Shown in pieces: positions 33,701 to 39,663 of a stretch of DNA of 64,000 nucleotides; positions within the stretch are counted from its first letter, which is position 1, and each line of letters begins with the position of its first letter. This DNA is from Podocnemis expansa (taxonomy: Eukaryota; Chordata; Testudines; Podocnemididae). The notes beneath the pieces are model-generated. The model searched no databases. It worked only from the letters and a program-made list of their open reading frames with translations, and was not told where the DNA came from. The stretch covers positions 29,190,373 through 29,254,372 of the forward strand of contig ML682005.1 of assembly GCA_007922195.1 (NCBI GenBank). Direction: 5' to 3'. The position numbers were made by a program, and so were the translations under genes.

Positions 33701-36207
33701 TCTTCATGCAGCTTGTGTGAAATTAAATTTCTTCAAAAAAGTTCTGACCAGTTCTACCTCTAATTTACATCTAAATCCTCATGGGGCACTACAGTTTTCA
33801 AAACAAAGGACTACTTAGAAAAATCAGCAGTAAGACAGTAGGGTGGTCTAACCCATAACTAACATTGTGCCACCACCCCACTATCATTACTTCTATCCAA
33901 AAGATTGTGACATGACTGTGATACATAAAAAATAGGAGACTTCTTATATTTGACATTTATTGAAGATGCATACAAAATACCTAATGCTTATTTATAGTAA
34001 GATCCCTGTAAAATACCTTGGTAATGTAAAGGGACTTTAAAATGTGTATGAACATTATATTAAATCGGAGAGCTATAGCACCACAGTAAATTGTCCTGTA
34101 CTGCAAATGAGAATTAGGCCCAAAATATTTACTTACTTGGTTTAATAATATATCTGATGTAATTGATAAAAAATTTCAAAGGCAAGAAGGGGCCACCATG
34201 ATCATTTAGTCTGGCCTCCTGTATAAAACAGGCAGCAGAACTTCCCCAAAATAATTCCTGGACCATATGTTTCAGAAAATAAAGTATGTGATGTCGATGG
34301 ACACATTCCTTTACACAAATATGATTGCTCTAGAGGGTTTAATAAAATCATTTGAAAATCTATGTGGGACAGATTCAGAATTGAAGTTAGAGAAATATAA
34401 ACCTTGATTACAGAATCAGAGGGTGGAAGGGAATTGTGAGATGGAACAAATGACAGTTAATACCAGAAACAGTCTTTGCACTCTTGTTGATTCAGTTCCC
34501 CGCAGGGCCTTATTTACTAAGAAGTCACCAGCTTATCTTATATTGTCACTTCTCTAACCAACAACAGTAGAAAATCATAAGTAGGTGTAGCTGGTTTAAA
34601 CAGCCGTTAAACAGCATTAAATTAATCATAATCCTCAATTGCAACATAGTTTACCTGTTGCACTGTGAAGAGCAAAAAGGCAAGAAGACTAAAAAAATTT
34701 GTCTACCCTAGCACTTTTGGTGGTAAAACTTTTGTTGCTTGGGGTACGAAAAAACACACTCACTCCCAACTGGCATAAGTTTTACTGACAGAAGCGCTCA
34801 TGAGGACAGTGATATGTCAGTGGAAGACATCCTCCCAATGATATAACTACTACCACCTAACGAAAATGGTTTTATTATGTTGATGGGAGAACGGCTGTAC
34901 CATTGTAAGCGCTACTGTAGAAACAGCCAAGGAAAATGCATAGCATTTGTTTTGCAGGAAACAAAATTCCTAGCCAGAAAAGCATACATTGTATCTACAA
35001 TTCCTCCTTTAAAAGTGAGACATCATACTTCCACAGTAGTTACTCTGAAAGGGCTATGAAAAAGTAATTAATGAATTTTGAGCACTTCGCCCTTTGGGCC
35101 CAATTAAATTTTAGTGCTAGTTAATTAGCGGTTGAACTTATTTCAGTTCATTCATCTAGAAAGTGCCTTACAGAAAAAGGACACCAGATCTAGAGATTAC
35201 AATTACTTCTGGTTAAAAAAAGAAAAGACAATACATAAATAAACAAACAAACAAATTAATTAATTAATTAAAATAAGCAGAGACGGAGAGAGAGATCTCG
35301 TTAAGAAAATGATCTTAATGCATGGTTTTACAAGAGGTTGAAAAATAATTGCTCATTGTGCTAAAGCTTCATTAATCTAATGAACCATGCAGGTTCCTAT
35401 AGCTTCTCAGTGGTAAAAGGATTTAGTATTAATCTGCTTCATTAAAAATTAATGAGGGGTAAATCACCTGCTACTTAGTGTAATAGAAAACCATGCTAAA
35501 TAGTGTTTGTAAACTGTATTGCACTCTGTATGGCTGCTTCCATACAGTGCCAAAAATAGCATAAGTAAATTGCCAGATGTTGATAAATGAATCCTTAGCT
35601 TTCATTCAGAAGAGAGAAGGGAAATTTAAGTCTGATGTCAACACCTGCTGAGTGTGATTTTACTTTTAATTGCATAATAAATTTGATGTTGAGCATGGTG
35701 AAGGACTAATATAGCACTGATAAGAGCCTGGCATATATAGGTTCCTAAGTCTGCAATGAGCTTCCAGATTGTACTAGGAGGACCATAATAAAGGCAAATG
35801 TGTAGACACCTGACAAACCTCTCTGCCAGTGCACCTTCCCTCCTGACTCTGAGCAGAAACTTCCAAAAATCTGGAGGTGATTCCCATGTCCATGGCCAGA
35901 CTTCTTAGGATGGAAGTAGTTATTAATTAACACTCTAAGTCAAAATGTTGCACTAAAGTTTAATTAATTAAACTAAGTTACTGTATCTCCCATAGAATAG
36001 TTACAGTACCTGGCCAACAAACAAGGGCTCTGTTGAATTCTGTTCTTCCAGCACAAAAAACTGGCTCCATACCCAGGCACGTTTCACTCTCTGAGAAGTT
36101 GCAAAAGGTTTATCCATGTTGTGAGTGTTATGGTTCTGCATACTTGGAAGGCAAGGCCACAGCTGACCAAGTGTCAGCAGAAGAGATAGCCAAGGATAAC
36201 AATTCAT
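619..36207 (-). CDS. CDH19: Cadherin-19, partial (7 coding exons, 5' part of the CDS)
   Basis: Type II classical cadherin: a single-pass membrane protein giving calcium-dependent homophilic adhesion, known from neural crest and Schwann-lineage cells. Coding order is 36207-36010, 25060-24766, 15636-15517, 13140-12976, 7154-6970, 5149-4896, 755-619, with lengths 198, 295, 120, 165, 185, 254 and 137, and AG/GT at every junction. The spliced frame stays open for 451 codons plus one base. It encodes a signal peptide starting MNCY, propeptide RVKR site, mature N-terminus AWVW, and EC1, EC2, EC3 and part of EC4 with DINDH, DINDNKP and DVDEPP linkers. CDH19 rather than CDH7 or CDH20 is inferred from recalled family sequence: the MNCY start, VIRISS.MDRE, DNKP in the EC2-EC3 linker and [13 protein letters not shown] are CDH19-like. 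The gene continues left of the window. Regulation is unknown because the promoter is not identified. Confidence 0.93.
756..1904. other. CDH19 intron, no element recognised
   Basis: AT-rich intron sequence. Only short chance reading frames are present; no exon with splice signals and no recognised repeat. Confidence 0.6.
1905..3335 (+). repeat. Palindromic GGGGTAGC repeat, split by a Harbinger MITE
   Basis: Bases 1905-2094 run from AGGGATAGCCATGTTAGTCT through GAGTCCTGTGGCA to an internal hairpin (GGGAGAAAATCCCACTTC and its reverse complement about 30 bp later), then TTTGTTGGTCTTTAA. The right arm resumes at 3327 with GTGCCACAG and a T-run after the inserted MITE at 2095-3323. The same family occurs at 5685, 24474, 45519, 46151 and 58721. 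Only the left end is complete. Confidence 0.8.
2095..3323. mobile_element. PIF/Harbinger-type MITE, GC-rich interior (1229 bp)
   Basis: It starts GGGTATGTCTACACTTAGA and ends TCTAAGTGCGGACAAAGCC, imperfect terminal inverted repeats, flanked on both sides by TAA (2092-2094 and 3324-3326). The outer ~250 bp on each side are full of palindromes built on TTCGAA or TTTGAATTCAAA. The GC-rich interior (about 2350-3150) has several overlapping open frames on both strands, but they look like composition effects: proline- and glycine-rich, repetitive, and no known domain. Confidence 0.82.
3336..4895. other. CDH19 intron, mostly unassigned
   Basis: AT-rich sequence with T-rich stretches at 3336-3350 and 3430-3445. 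A region around 4181-4384 is less AT-rich but shows no recognisable exon or repeat. Confidence 0.55.
4896..5149 (-). CDS. CDH19: CDH19 exon: EC3 end, EC3-EC4 linker, EC4 start
   Basis: This 254-bp exon, the canonical size for this position, follows acceptor TTTGTTTGTCTACAG and is followed by donor GTATAA. It encodes [18 protein letters not shown], an [12 protein letters not shown] segment, the linker DVDEPPVF, and then [23 protein letters not shown] takes the place of the LDRE motif, and DVDEPP is the divergent EC3-EC4 linker characteristic of type II cadherins. DPDN begins the calcium-binding cluster of EC4. It leaves with two bases of a codon (AG) that the next exon completes as arginine. 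Confidence 0.95.
5286..5328. repeat. TA/CG/CA dinucleotide microsatellite
   Basis: A compound run of ATGTATATATGTATATACA, then CGCG/CACGCG and CACACA in the CDH19 intron. Confidence 0.9.
5685..6265 (-). repeat. Palindromic GGGGTAGC repeat with 12-bp TSD, split by a Harbinger MITE
   Basis: Minus-oriented copy: the complete end (GGGGTAGCTGTGTTAGACTAG on the minus strand) lies at the right, near 6230-6260, and the left arm is truncated at AAGCAAGGAGTCCTG. It is flanked by a perfect 12-bp direct repeat, ATCAAATTCTCT, at 5673-5684 and 6266-6277. A 395-bp MITE sits inside at 5805-6199, in the same TTTAA position as the MITE in the copy at 1905. Confidence 0.85.
5805..6199. mobile_element. PIF/Harbinger-type MITE, AAGTTGACTTAA palindromes (395 bp)
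   Basis: It starts GGCTACGTCTACACTACAGG and ends CTATCGTAGACATACCC, flanked by TAA on both sides (5802-5804, 6200-6202). The interior is largely variants of AAGTCAACTT and AAGTTGACTTAA in both orientations. No coding capacity. Confidence 0.85.
6278..6969. other. CDH19 intron, no element assigned
   Basis: About 690 bp. A stretch near 6640-6780 (CCCATTTTACAGGTGGG, GGCACAGAGAGG) resembles old interspersed-repeat wording but could not be assigned to a family. Confidence 0.5.
6970..7154 (-). CDS. CDH19: CDH19 exon: EC3, first part
   Basis: This 185-bp exon has acceptor TTTCTTTAAG and donor GTGAGA. After completing a split lysine codon it reads [20 protein letters not shown], then [38 protein letters not shown] is the acidic calcium-binding cluster of EC3, and [13 protein letters not shown] is the segment that most clearly points to CDH19. 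NNET contains a possible N-glycosylation site. It leaves in phase 0. Confidence 0.95.
7304..9370 (-). mobile_element. CR1/L3-type LINE fragment, antisense, interrupted by a hAT element
   Basis: The left edge carries the antisense CR1 3' region (TAAGGTCAGAAAGAAACAAT, then TCATCTAGCCTGACCTC), and reading right moves toward the 5' side of the element. Minus-strand translation at 8690-8790 gives [18 protein letters not shown], the segment just after the reverse-transcriptase core of CR1 elements. A 422-bp hAT-like element is inserted at 8262-8683. Frames are broken, so this is an old copy. The right edge is approximate. Confidence 0.75.
8262..8683. mobile_element. hAT-type nonautonomous element (422 bp), GC-rich
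   Basis: Terminal inverted repeats CAGGGCCATCCTTA and TAGGTATGGCCCTG are flanked by 8-bp near-duplicates, TCTATGAT (8254-8261) and CCTAGGAT (8684-8691), agreeing at 6 of 8 bases. The interior is GC-rich and gives only shadow frames. It interrupts an antisense CR1 copy, so it is younger than that copy. Confidence 0.7.
9371..10440. other. CDH19 intron, unassigned, includes a poly-G tract
   Basis: Minus-strand open stretches at 9530-9811 and 9929-10114 have no recognised domain. A T/G homopolymer run lies at 10382-10402. It may be the degraded 5' part of the gypsy element that follows, but nothing diagnostic is visible. Confidence 0.45.
10440..11930 (+). mobile_element. Ty3/gypsy (chromovirus-type) remnant: integrase end, chromodomain, 3' LTR
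   Basis: Plus-strand translation near 10610-10790 shows [14 protein letters not shown] and, after a frameshift, [12 protein letters not shown], the GPY/F-like end of a gypsy integrase. After an inserted MITE (10851-11271), [18 protein letters not shown] near 11370-11430 resembles the C-terminal half of a chromodomain. A purine tract, GAGGAGGGTAC, precedes TGTCAGC at 11487, a likely PPT and 3' LTR start, followed by a CT-rich LTR-like block to about 11930. Stops and frameshifts make it inactive. Confidence 0.68.
10851..11271. mobile_element. PIF/Harbinger-type MITE, TAGTTTGAACTA palindromes (421 bp)
   Basis: Ends GGCTATATCTACACCAG and ATAGATGTAGAGATAGCC are inverted. The interior is repeated TAGTTCAAACTA and TAGTCTGGACTA in both orientations. 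The flanks (AAT/AAC) give only a weak 3-bp duplication. It is inserted within the gypsy remnant, between integrase and chromodomain. Confidence 0.75.
11931..12975. repeat. Intron with (ATT/ACT)n microsatellite at 12245-12289
   Basis: ATTATTATT, then ACTACTACT, then TTATTATT runs. The remainder is unassigned intron sequence up to the donor at 12975. Confidence 0.7.
12976..13140 (-). CDS. CDH19: CDH19 exon: EC2, second half, and EC2-EC3 linker
   Basis: This 165-bp exon lies between acceptor TATATTTCAG and donor GTGAGT. It encodes [42 protein letters not shown] and the linker [12 protein letters not shown] and DINDN are the calcium-binding motifs. The exon is one codon shorter than the 168 bp I recall for most type II cadherins, because SSQMDRE lacks a residue found in ALPNMDRE-type paralogues. 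That shortening and NKP instead of NPP after DIND favour CDH19. Phase is 1 in and 1 out. Confidence 0.95.
13456..14217. mobile_element. PIF/Harbinger-type MITE, TTAAGTTGACTTAA palindromes, GC-rich core (762 bp)
   Basis: It starts GGGTATGTATACACTGG and ends CTAGTGAAGACATAGCC, flanked by TAT on both sides. Short palindromes based on AAGTTGACTTAA occupy both ends. A GC-rich core at about 13620-14100 consists of loosely repeated GGGAGCTGG and GGAGCCAGCT phrases. The minus-strand open frame in the core is a composition artefact. Confidence 0.8.
14218..15164. other. CDH19 intron, no element assigned
   Basis: AT-rich intron sequence with no supported exon. Confidence 0.5.
15165..15276. mobile_element. 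Short TIR MITE (112 bp), hAT-like
   Basis: Ends TAGGGTGACCA and TTGTCACCCTA are inverted at 10 of 11 bases. Flanks CCTAATG and CCTAAATG look like an 8-bp target duplication with one indel. No coding capacity. Confidence 0.65.
15517..15636 (-). CDS. CDH19: CDH19 exon: EC2, first half
   Basis: This 120-bp exon sits between an acceptor (TTTTTTCCAG) and donor GTATTG, and 120 bp is the usual length for this exon in type II cadherins. It completes the split glycine and encodes [18 protein letters not shown] and then [14 protein letters not shown] is the calcium-binding acidic cluster of EC2 that works with the EC1-EC2 linker. It enters in phase 1 and leaves in phase 1 at a split TG codon pair completed by the next exon. 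The surrounding introns are about 9.1 kb and 2.4 kb and are filled with LINE and MITE copies. Confidence 0.95.
15820..17360 (+). mobile_element. L2-type LINE 3' fragment, sense
   Basis: Plus-strand translation gives [20 protein letters not shown] followed by IDHKTL near 16020-16110, the reverse-transcriptase motif A region (normally ending AFDTVDH) of L2-like LINEs. Later pieces read [15 protein letters not shown] and IFRALHSLD near 16840-16910, then LRLWN near 17045, as in the L2 C-terminus. The 3' end has GGAAGGCACCCGGGTGCTC and AATAAAAACCTATA with an ATAGA tail near 17320-17360. Many frameshifts; an old copy. Confidence 0.75.
17361..20927. repeat. CDH19 intron, largely unassigned; (ATAGAT)n at 18583-18631
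   Basis: A clean eight-copy ATAGAT hexamer array lies at 18583-18631. The block at 19020-19600 has repeat-like CTGCGGAAGTCTGC and CTGCAGATTGG wording but no identified family. No exon features are seen. Confidence 0.6.
20928..22300. other. GC-rich intronic blocks, repeat-like
   Basis: A block beginning near AGGGCCAAGTCTACATTAGTG at 20928 resembles a MITE left end, but no matching right end was found. A second GC-rich block at 21780-22270 has several overlapping open frames on both strands without recognised domains. An (AC)n run lies near 21300-21315. They are probably nonautonomous transposon interiors. Confidence 0.4.
22645..22850. mobile_element. Probable MITE copy with GTAGACC-type end
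   Basis: ATATCTACACTGACACTG at the left and CTAGCGTAGACCAGGCC at the right are loosely inverted, and the interior holds TTGTTGACAAAA-type palindromes. Boundaries and target duplication are unclear. Confidence 0.5.
23400..23640 (-). mobile_element. hAT-like MITE, one end only
   Basis: The right end, read on the minus strand, is GGGGCAGTGGTTTTCAAACT followed by a T-run, the typical start of hAT nonautonomous elements. The interior includes a (CAG)n-like GCAGCAGCAGCAGGGGGCGC. The far end is not found. Confidence 0.5.
24474..24585 (+). repeat. Palindromic GGGGTAGC repeat, short copy
   Basis: The left end AAAGGGGTAGCCGTGTTAGTCT is complete, then CTGTGGCACTTA, a T-run, and the mirror-image GTTAGTCTTTAAGTGCCACA followed by GGACTCCTTG. 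The central hairpin is deleted. This copy keeps the TTTAA site empty. Confidence 0.8.
24766..25060 (-). CDS. CDH19: CDH19 exon: EC1 and start of EC2
   Basis: This 295-bp exon has acceptor TTTTCCTTGCAG upstream of 25060 and donor GTAAG after 24766; 295 bp is the usual size for this type II cadherin exon. It encodes residues 67-164 plus the first base of a split glycine codon. Visible motifs are LKSD at the start, GSIFTID, the calcium-binding LDRE at 106-109 and the EC1-EC2 linker DINDH at 141-145, followed by [10 protein letters not shown] and PEMSPEG. The linker has H where most family members have N, a mild change next to the calcium-coordinating residues. Phase is 0 in and 1 out, matching its neighbours. 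No frameshift or stop is seen. Confidence 0.95.
25061..25635. other. CDH19 intron, unassigned
   Basis: Nothing recognised apart from old repeat-like CTTTGCTGAATCAGGACC wording near 25340. Confidence 0.5.
25636..26712 (+). mobile_element. Nonautonomous element with GGGGTAA ends and internal hairpin
   Basis: Left end TTTTAACCTGGGGTAA and right end TTACCCCCTGGTTTTAA are inverted. Bases 25700-25830 form a self-complementary hairpin around CTAAAATAGAAAATGGAACT and its mirror. The interior runs into a pyrimidine-rich tract (CCCC/TCTCC) at 26340-26580. The terminal ~120 bp (GGGGGCCCATATGAT onward) recur at 46655. No coding domain is seen. Confidence 0.6.
26713..27790. other. CDH19 intron, no element assigned
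   Basis: AT-rich, no recognised repeat or exon. Confidence 0.5.
27800..28410 (-). mobile_element. Inverted partner of the GGGGTAA element
   Basis: Read on the minus strand from 28410, this copy begins GGGGTTAAAGTAAGCCAGAA and follows the arm at 25640-26010 closely for about 230 bp and more weakly beyond, including the internal hairpin with TAGAAAATGGAGCTGGA. A C-rich tract lies at 27880-28060. The left boundary is approximate. Confidence 0.6.
28411..29580. other. CDH19 intron, AT-rich, old repeat-like
   Basis: Bases 28800-28990 are a low-complexity T/A-rich block with AAAATTTTTTTT and GAAAAAAATGTTTGGGCC wording. Bases 29100-29460 are CT-rich without a domain. No exon is supported. Confidence 0.45.
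31092..31155. repeat. (ATT)n(GTT)n microsatellite
   Basis: A clean run of ATT units switching to TTG units inside the antisense CR1/L3 copy. Confidence 0.95.
31872..32282. mobile_element. PIF/Harbinger-type MITE, AGTTTGAACTA palindromes (411 bp)
   Basis: It starts TGGCTATGTCTACACGAGC and ends TTAGGTGTAGACACAGC, flanked by TTA on both sides (31869-31871, 32283-32285). Filled with TAGTTCAAACTA and its variants. Same sequence type as the element at 10851. Inserted in the CR1/L3 copy. Confidence 0.82.
33051..34160. repeat. CDH19 intron; (TTTG/TTGG)n at 33344-33385
   Basis: A TGTTTGTTTGGTTGG-type tandem run; the rest is unassigned. Confidence 0.6.
34165..34270 (-). mobile_element. CR1-type 3' fragment, antisense
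   Basis: CAAGAAGGGGCCACCATGAT then CATTTAGTCTGGCCTCCTGT, AACAGGCAGCAGAACTTCCC is the standard antisense 3' region of reptile CR1 copies, here about 100 bp. Confidence 0.7.
34699..34928. mobile_element. Probable MITE (about 230 bp) with internal palindromes
   Basis: Left TTGTCTACCCTAGCAC and right GCGCTACTGTAGAAACAGCC are loosely inverted. Inside, GGTGGTAAAACTTTTGTTGC is mirrored by CATAAGTTTTACTGACAG and by GGTTTTATTATGTTGATGGG. The wording matches a common reptile MITE family. Ends are approximate. Confidence 0.55.
34929..36009. other. CDH19 first coding intron, exon-proximal part
   Basis: AT-rich. A low-complexity AAACAAACAAATTAATTAAT run lies at 35235-35274. No other exon or named repeat. 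Confidence 0.55.
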
Positions 36208-36236
36208 ACTGAAACCTCTTCTCAACCAATATTCAT
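36010..36236 (-). CDS. CDH19: CDH19 first coding exon: short 5' UTR, signal peptide, propeptide, mature N-terminus
   Basis: The exon follows a polypyrimidine acceptor (TTTCCTTCTACAG) at 36237 and ends at donor GTACTG after 36010. Bases 36236-36208 are 5' UTR. The start is ATG at 36207-36205, chosen because MNCY followed by a leucine-rich stretch is a good signal peptide (about residues 1-22) and matches the recalled CDH19 start. Residues 40-43 are RVKR, a furin-type site, so the propeptide is only about 20 residues, much shorter than in most classical cadherins. The mature chain begins AWVWSQFF; W45 and W47 are the paired tryptophans that type II cadherins swap in trans. NST at 57-59 is a possible N-glycosylation site. 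The main frame is open back to the acceptor, so an upstream start is not strictly excluded. The exon ends in phase 0 after GQ. Confidence 0.93.
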
Positions 36237-37411
36237 CTGTAGAAGGAAATAAAGAAAAGCTTTTACAAAATAGCATTTCCTCTACCCCCAACAAATATTG
36301 ATTCTATGCTAATCATTTTCATTATTATTTTTTTTCCTGTTCCTAAAAGAGAAGAACCATAACAAAGTCAATCCCAGATTAAAAAAAGAGAGGTATTTTC
36401 ATAGGGCCTCAAAAGTACAAAAGTTAAGTGTTCAACTTCCTTTTTAGGAAATCCCTTCAAAGGGATTTTCTGTTCAAACAAGAAAACCACCCTTCATTTA
36501 ATTCATCCTCCAGATTACGTGGAATAAGTGCACTGGGTAGCCCAGAAACAATTTGATTGGAATAACTGTACATTTCTGCTTAGACAAGGTTCATTTTGAG
36601 CTGTAGCCATAGAACTGTCTAAAGGGAGAATAAGTAGCATTGGTCACCTCTAATGGCTAACAGTTGAAATAGAGGAGAGCATAGTATTTTTTTAACCTCC
36701 TCCTTCCCACCCTGAGCTCTCAACAAAATCTTCCTGCTGAAAATACCAAAGGAGGTAGAGTGCTAAGAAGAAGCAGCAGCTAAATTGTGCACATTTTCTT
36801 TCCTTATAAATAGAAATCAACTGTTTCATCTAATTCTATCTCCTCTTACATCACGTTTCCAATTAAACAGACAAAAGGAAACTACCACCTAAAAACCCTT
36901 GAGTTCTGCCAGTCAGTTTAACTTATCACACAAAATATTCTTATATGCTATTATCATGCTATTATCTTTTGTTGTGAATGGTTTCCACATTGACAGAATT
37001 AACAGAAACTGTCCATTTGAAATAGTGTAATGCTTGACTGAGAATGGCCAACCTCTGTGAGGTAAAATAAAAGATTGTATAATACTTGGCCACACACACT
37101 TGTTAAAGCCTTACTCTGAAATCCAGTGTCCAGAAGACAGGGGAAAAAGTTATCTAGGGATGAAAAAAAAAAGTTTTATGAATTAACTCCATGCCAGTCA
37201 ACTCTTAGAATACTAAGGAGGTTGTCAGCCTTGAAGAACTATGTGGTTATGAATTCATTTAGCCATGATACAATTGTTATGTGACATTACCTATCCAAGC
37301 ACAATATCTACTCACCAACCTTTTACTATGATGATATTTATCATAATAGTAACAAATATCAACACAAATTAAAGACTTTTGACATGGCCTGTGTTTTGGA
37401 GCATATACTTG
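36237..37411. other. Sequence upstream of the first CDH19 coding exon
   Basis: The splice acceptor occupies about 36237-36255, so this is intron of the 5' UTR. No noncoding exon, TATA box or CpG-rich promoter could be recognised here or elsewhere to 64 kb. Confidence 0.5.
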
Positions 37412-37419
37412 CCCTAGAG

Positions 37420-37629
37420 CAGGGGTCTCAAACTCAAATCACCATGAGGGCTGCATAAGGACTAGTAGAGGGCTGCATGAGGATTTGTACAGTAGCCCAA
37501 GGACCACACCACTGAAACCTTTCCATACAATGATATTGCAAATATCAGTAACGATTGTGTCATTGTGGGCTGCAGGAAGTAGCTTTAGGGGCTGCATGTG
37601 GCCCATGGGCTGCATGTTTGAGACCCCTG
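37420..37629. mobile_element. hAT MITE (210 bp) with perfect 8-bp TSD
   Basis: Ends CAGGGGTCTCAAACTCAAA and TTTGAGACCCCTG are inverted. The 8-bp target duplication CCCTAGAG is perfect at 37412-37419 and 37630-37637. The interior has repeated GGGCTGCATG phrases. Among the better preserved insertions in the window. Confidence 0.9.
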
Positions 37630-37637
37630 CCCTAGAG

Positions 37638-38918
37638 GAATGGAATCTCACGAGATGGCACGACTTGGAGAGAAACTCTAATGTCTCTTTCTTACAAACA
37701 AAAGTCTCATATGTCACTCATTTTTAGGTGGGTGAAAGGGAATTTAATAATTTACATTCTAAGGGACAAGAAGAAAAGGAAAGAAAAAGTACTAATGGGA
37801 AGGTGGAAGGAGTTGTATGTTCCAGTTTTCAAATTCTTACACATTCTTCATCCACACTAAAGCTTTACCATCACAGCGCATATTTTAAAAGCAAGGAAAT
37901 GGAATTTGGTGCACCATTGTCATCAACTTCCAATGACAGTTGAGTGCCTACCCACTTCATAACTGAAAATCTTCCCTTTATATTCTCTTACATACACTGT
38001 GGATTCATTTCCTAGCATGTGAAAAGGCTAGAAAGAGATTTTCTCTCCTAAAATAAAGCTATGGAGGAGTTAAGTAGTGCATAGGCATTGGGTTGTTCCT
38101 CTTTACAGGAGCTGAATTTCATCAGCAAGGGACATGGAACTTAAACTGTCCTTCAGTTTGGACAAAGGAGTCACTGGAATCTAACACATTGTACTGTAGT
38201 TTATAACAAGGGGAAAACATGCGGAACAAAACAAAACAAAACAAAGACAGACAAAGTGGCCTTTTCAGATAATTCATAAAGAAAATTATTTCCATGGATG
38301 CTTAAATCAACTGACAGGTGTTCAGTTGGGGCTTAGGCCCTAGTAAATGTTCCAAAATATGTATTAGTTTGCTTTACAACCATCCATTCTGATGCTGCCC
38401 ACATTACCTATCCAGTTTAATAGAGCATGTTATGCACTAATATTTCATGTAGAATGAAACAGAAGCTTGTTAGTAAACTCATCTGACAGACACTGTACGT
38501 ATACACATCAGTTTAATATGTATGCAGAATAAGACTATGTTGCTTAACTATTAAGAATGCTTTTGCCAACTAGCCATCAATGACATATAATTTAAAGAAT
38601 ATCATTAACACAACTACTCCTCTGGAACTTGTCTACAGTATGCTCTAGTTACTTCCATTGCAAACCTACAGTTCTTTAGAAACAACTCTCATGTCAGACT
38701 TGAAAAAAATCACTACACTAAACATATCTTACAGCATATTTATCAAAAAGAGTAACATGTAATTCAAAGGTTCCTGAAGTTCTATATAACAACTTCAGCA
38801 TTTTAAAGCTTCATCTGAAGAGCCTATTTATTATGAGAAATGCAATAAATAAAATAATTAATAAACAATGTCATTCAAAAGTGAGAACAGGCATTCATGT
38901 GGCACTCTTGCAGCCAGC
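37638..38918. other. Upstream flank, unassigned; (AAAAC)n at 38225-38245
   Basis: A short AAAAC tandem run; otherwise unique-looking AT-rich DNA. Confidence 0.55.
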
Positions 38919-38926
38919 ATCACAAG

Positions 38927-39117
38927 CAATGTTCCATCTACACTGTATGTGTGTACACACACATGCAGGTCAAGAAACCCTATACACAACACAACAAAAT
39001 AAAATGTACATAAAAAAACTTCAACACTGCTAATATTAACTAACACAAAGAAACTTTCTGGTGCACACAAAGAAATTTTTTGCACACACAGCCTAAGGAA
39101 AATTAGAGGGAACATTG
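38927..39117. mobile_element. hAT-like MITE (191 bp), CAATGTTCC ends
   Basis: Inverted ends CAATGTTCC and GGAACATTG are flanked by ATCACAAG (38919-38926) and GTCACAAG (39118-39125), 7 of 8 bases identical. The interior is AC-rich. Confidence 0.75.
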
Positions 39118-39663
39118 GTCACAAGATACTTACGTGTGCTAAACATTCATATGCCCCTTTGTGTTTTAACCCTTTTCCAAAGGACACGTATCCATGCTGA
39201 TGATGGGTTCTGCTCAGTAACGATGAAAAATAGTGCAGACGAATACGTGTTCATTTTCATCATCTAAGTCAAATGCCACCAACAGAAAATAGATTTTCTT
39301 TTTTGGTGGTTTGGGTTTTCTAGTTTCTGCATCAGACTTTTGCTCTTTTTAGAATTCTGACAGCCTGTTCCATAATTTTTCCCTCTCAGATTTTGGAAAA
39401 CACTTCAGATTCTTAAATCTTACGATTCTTAAATGTTAGATTTCTTTCACTTCAGGTTTCTAAATGTTAACACCTAATTATATTTCTTTTACTTCAGATT
39501 CTTAAATGTTGATACTTTTTTGTGTATCATCACATCTTCAGTGGAAGTGATCTTTCATTGGACAACATTTCCTGGGTCATCATTCGAGACTGCCATAACA
39601 TAAACTAAATGGTAGTACTATTTGCATTCTCTGTTTTAACTGAAATCAATATATTTGAAAATC

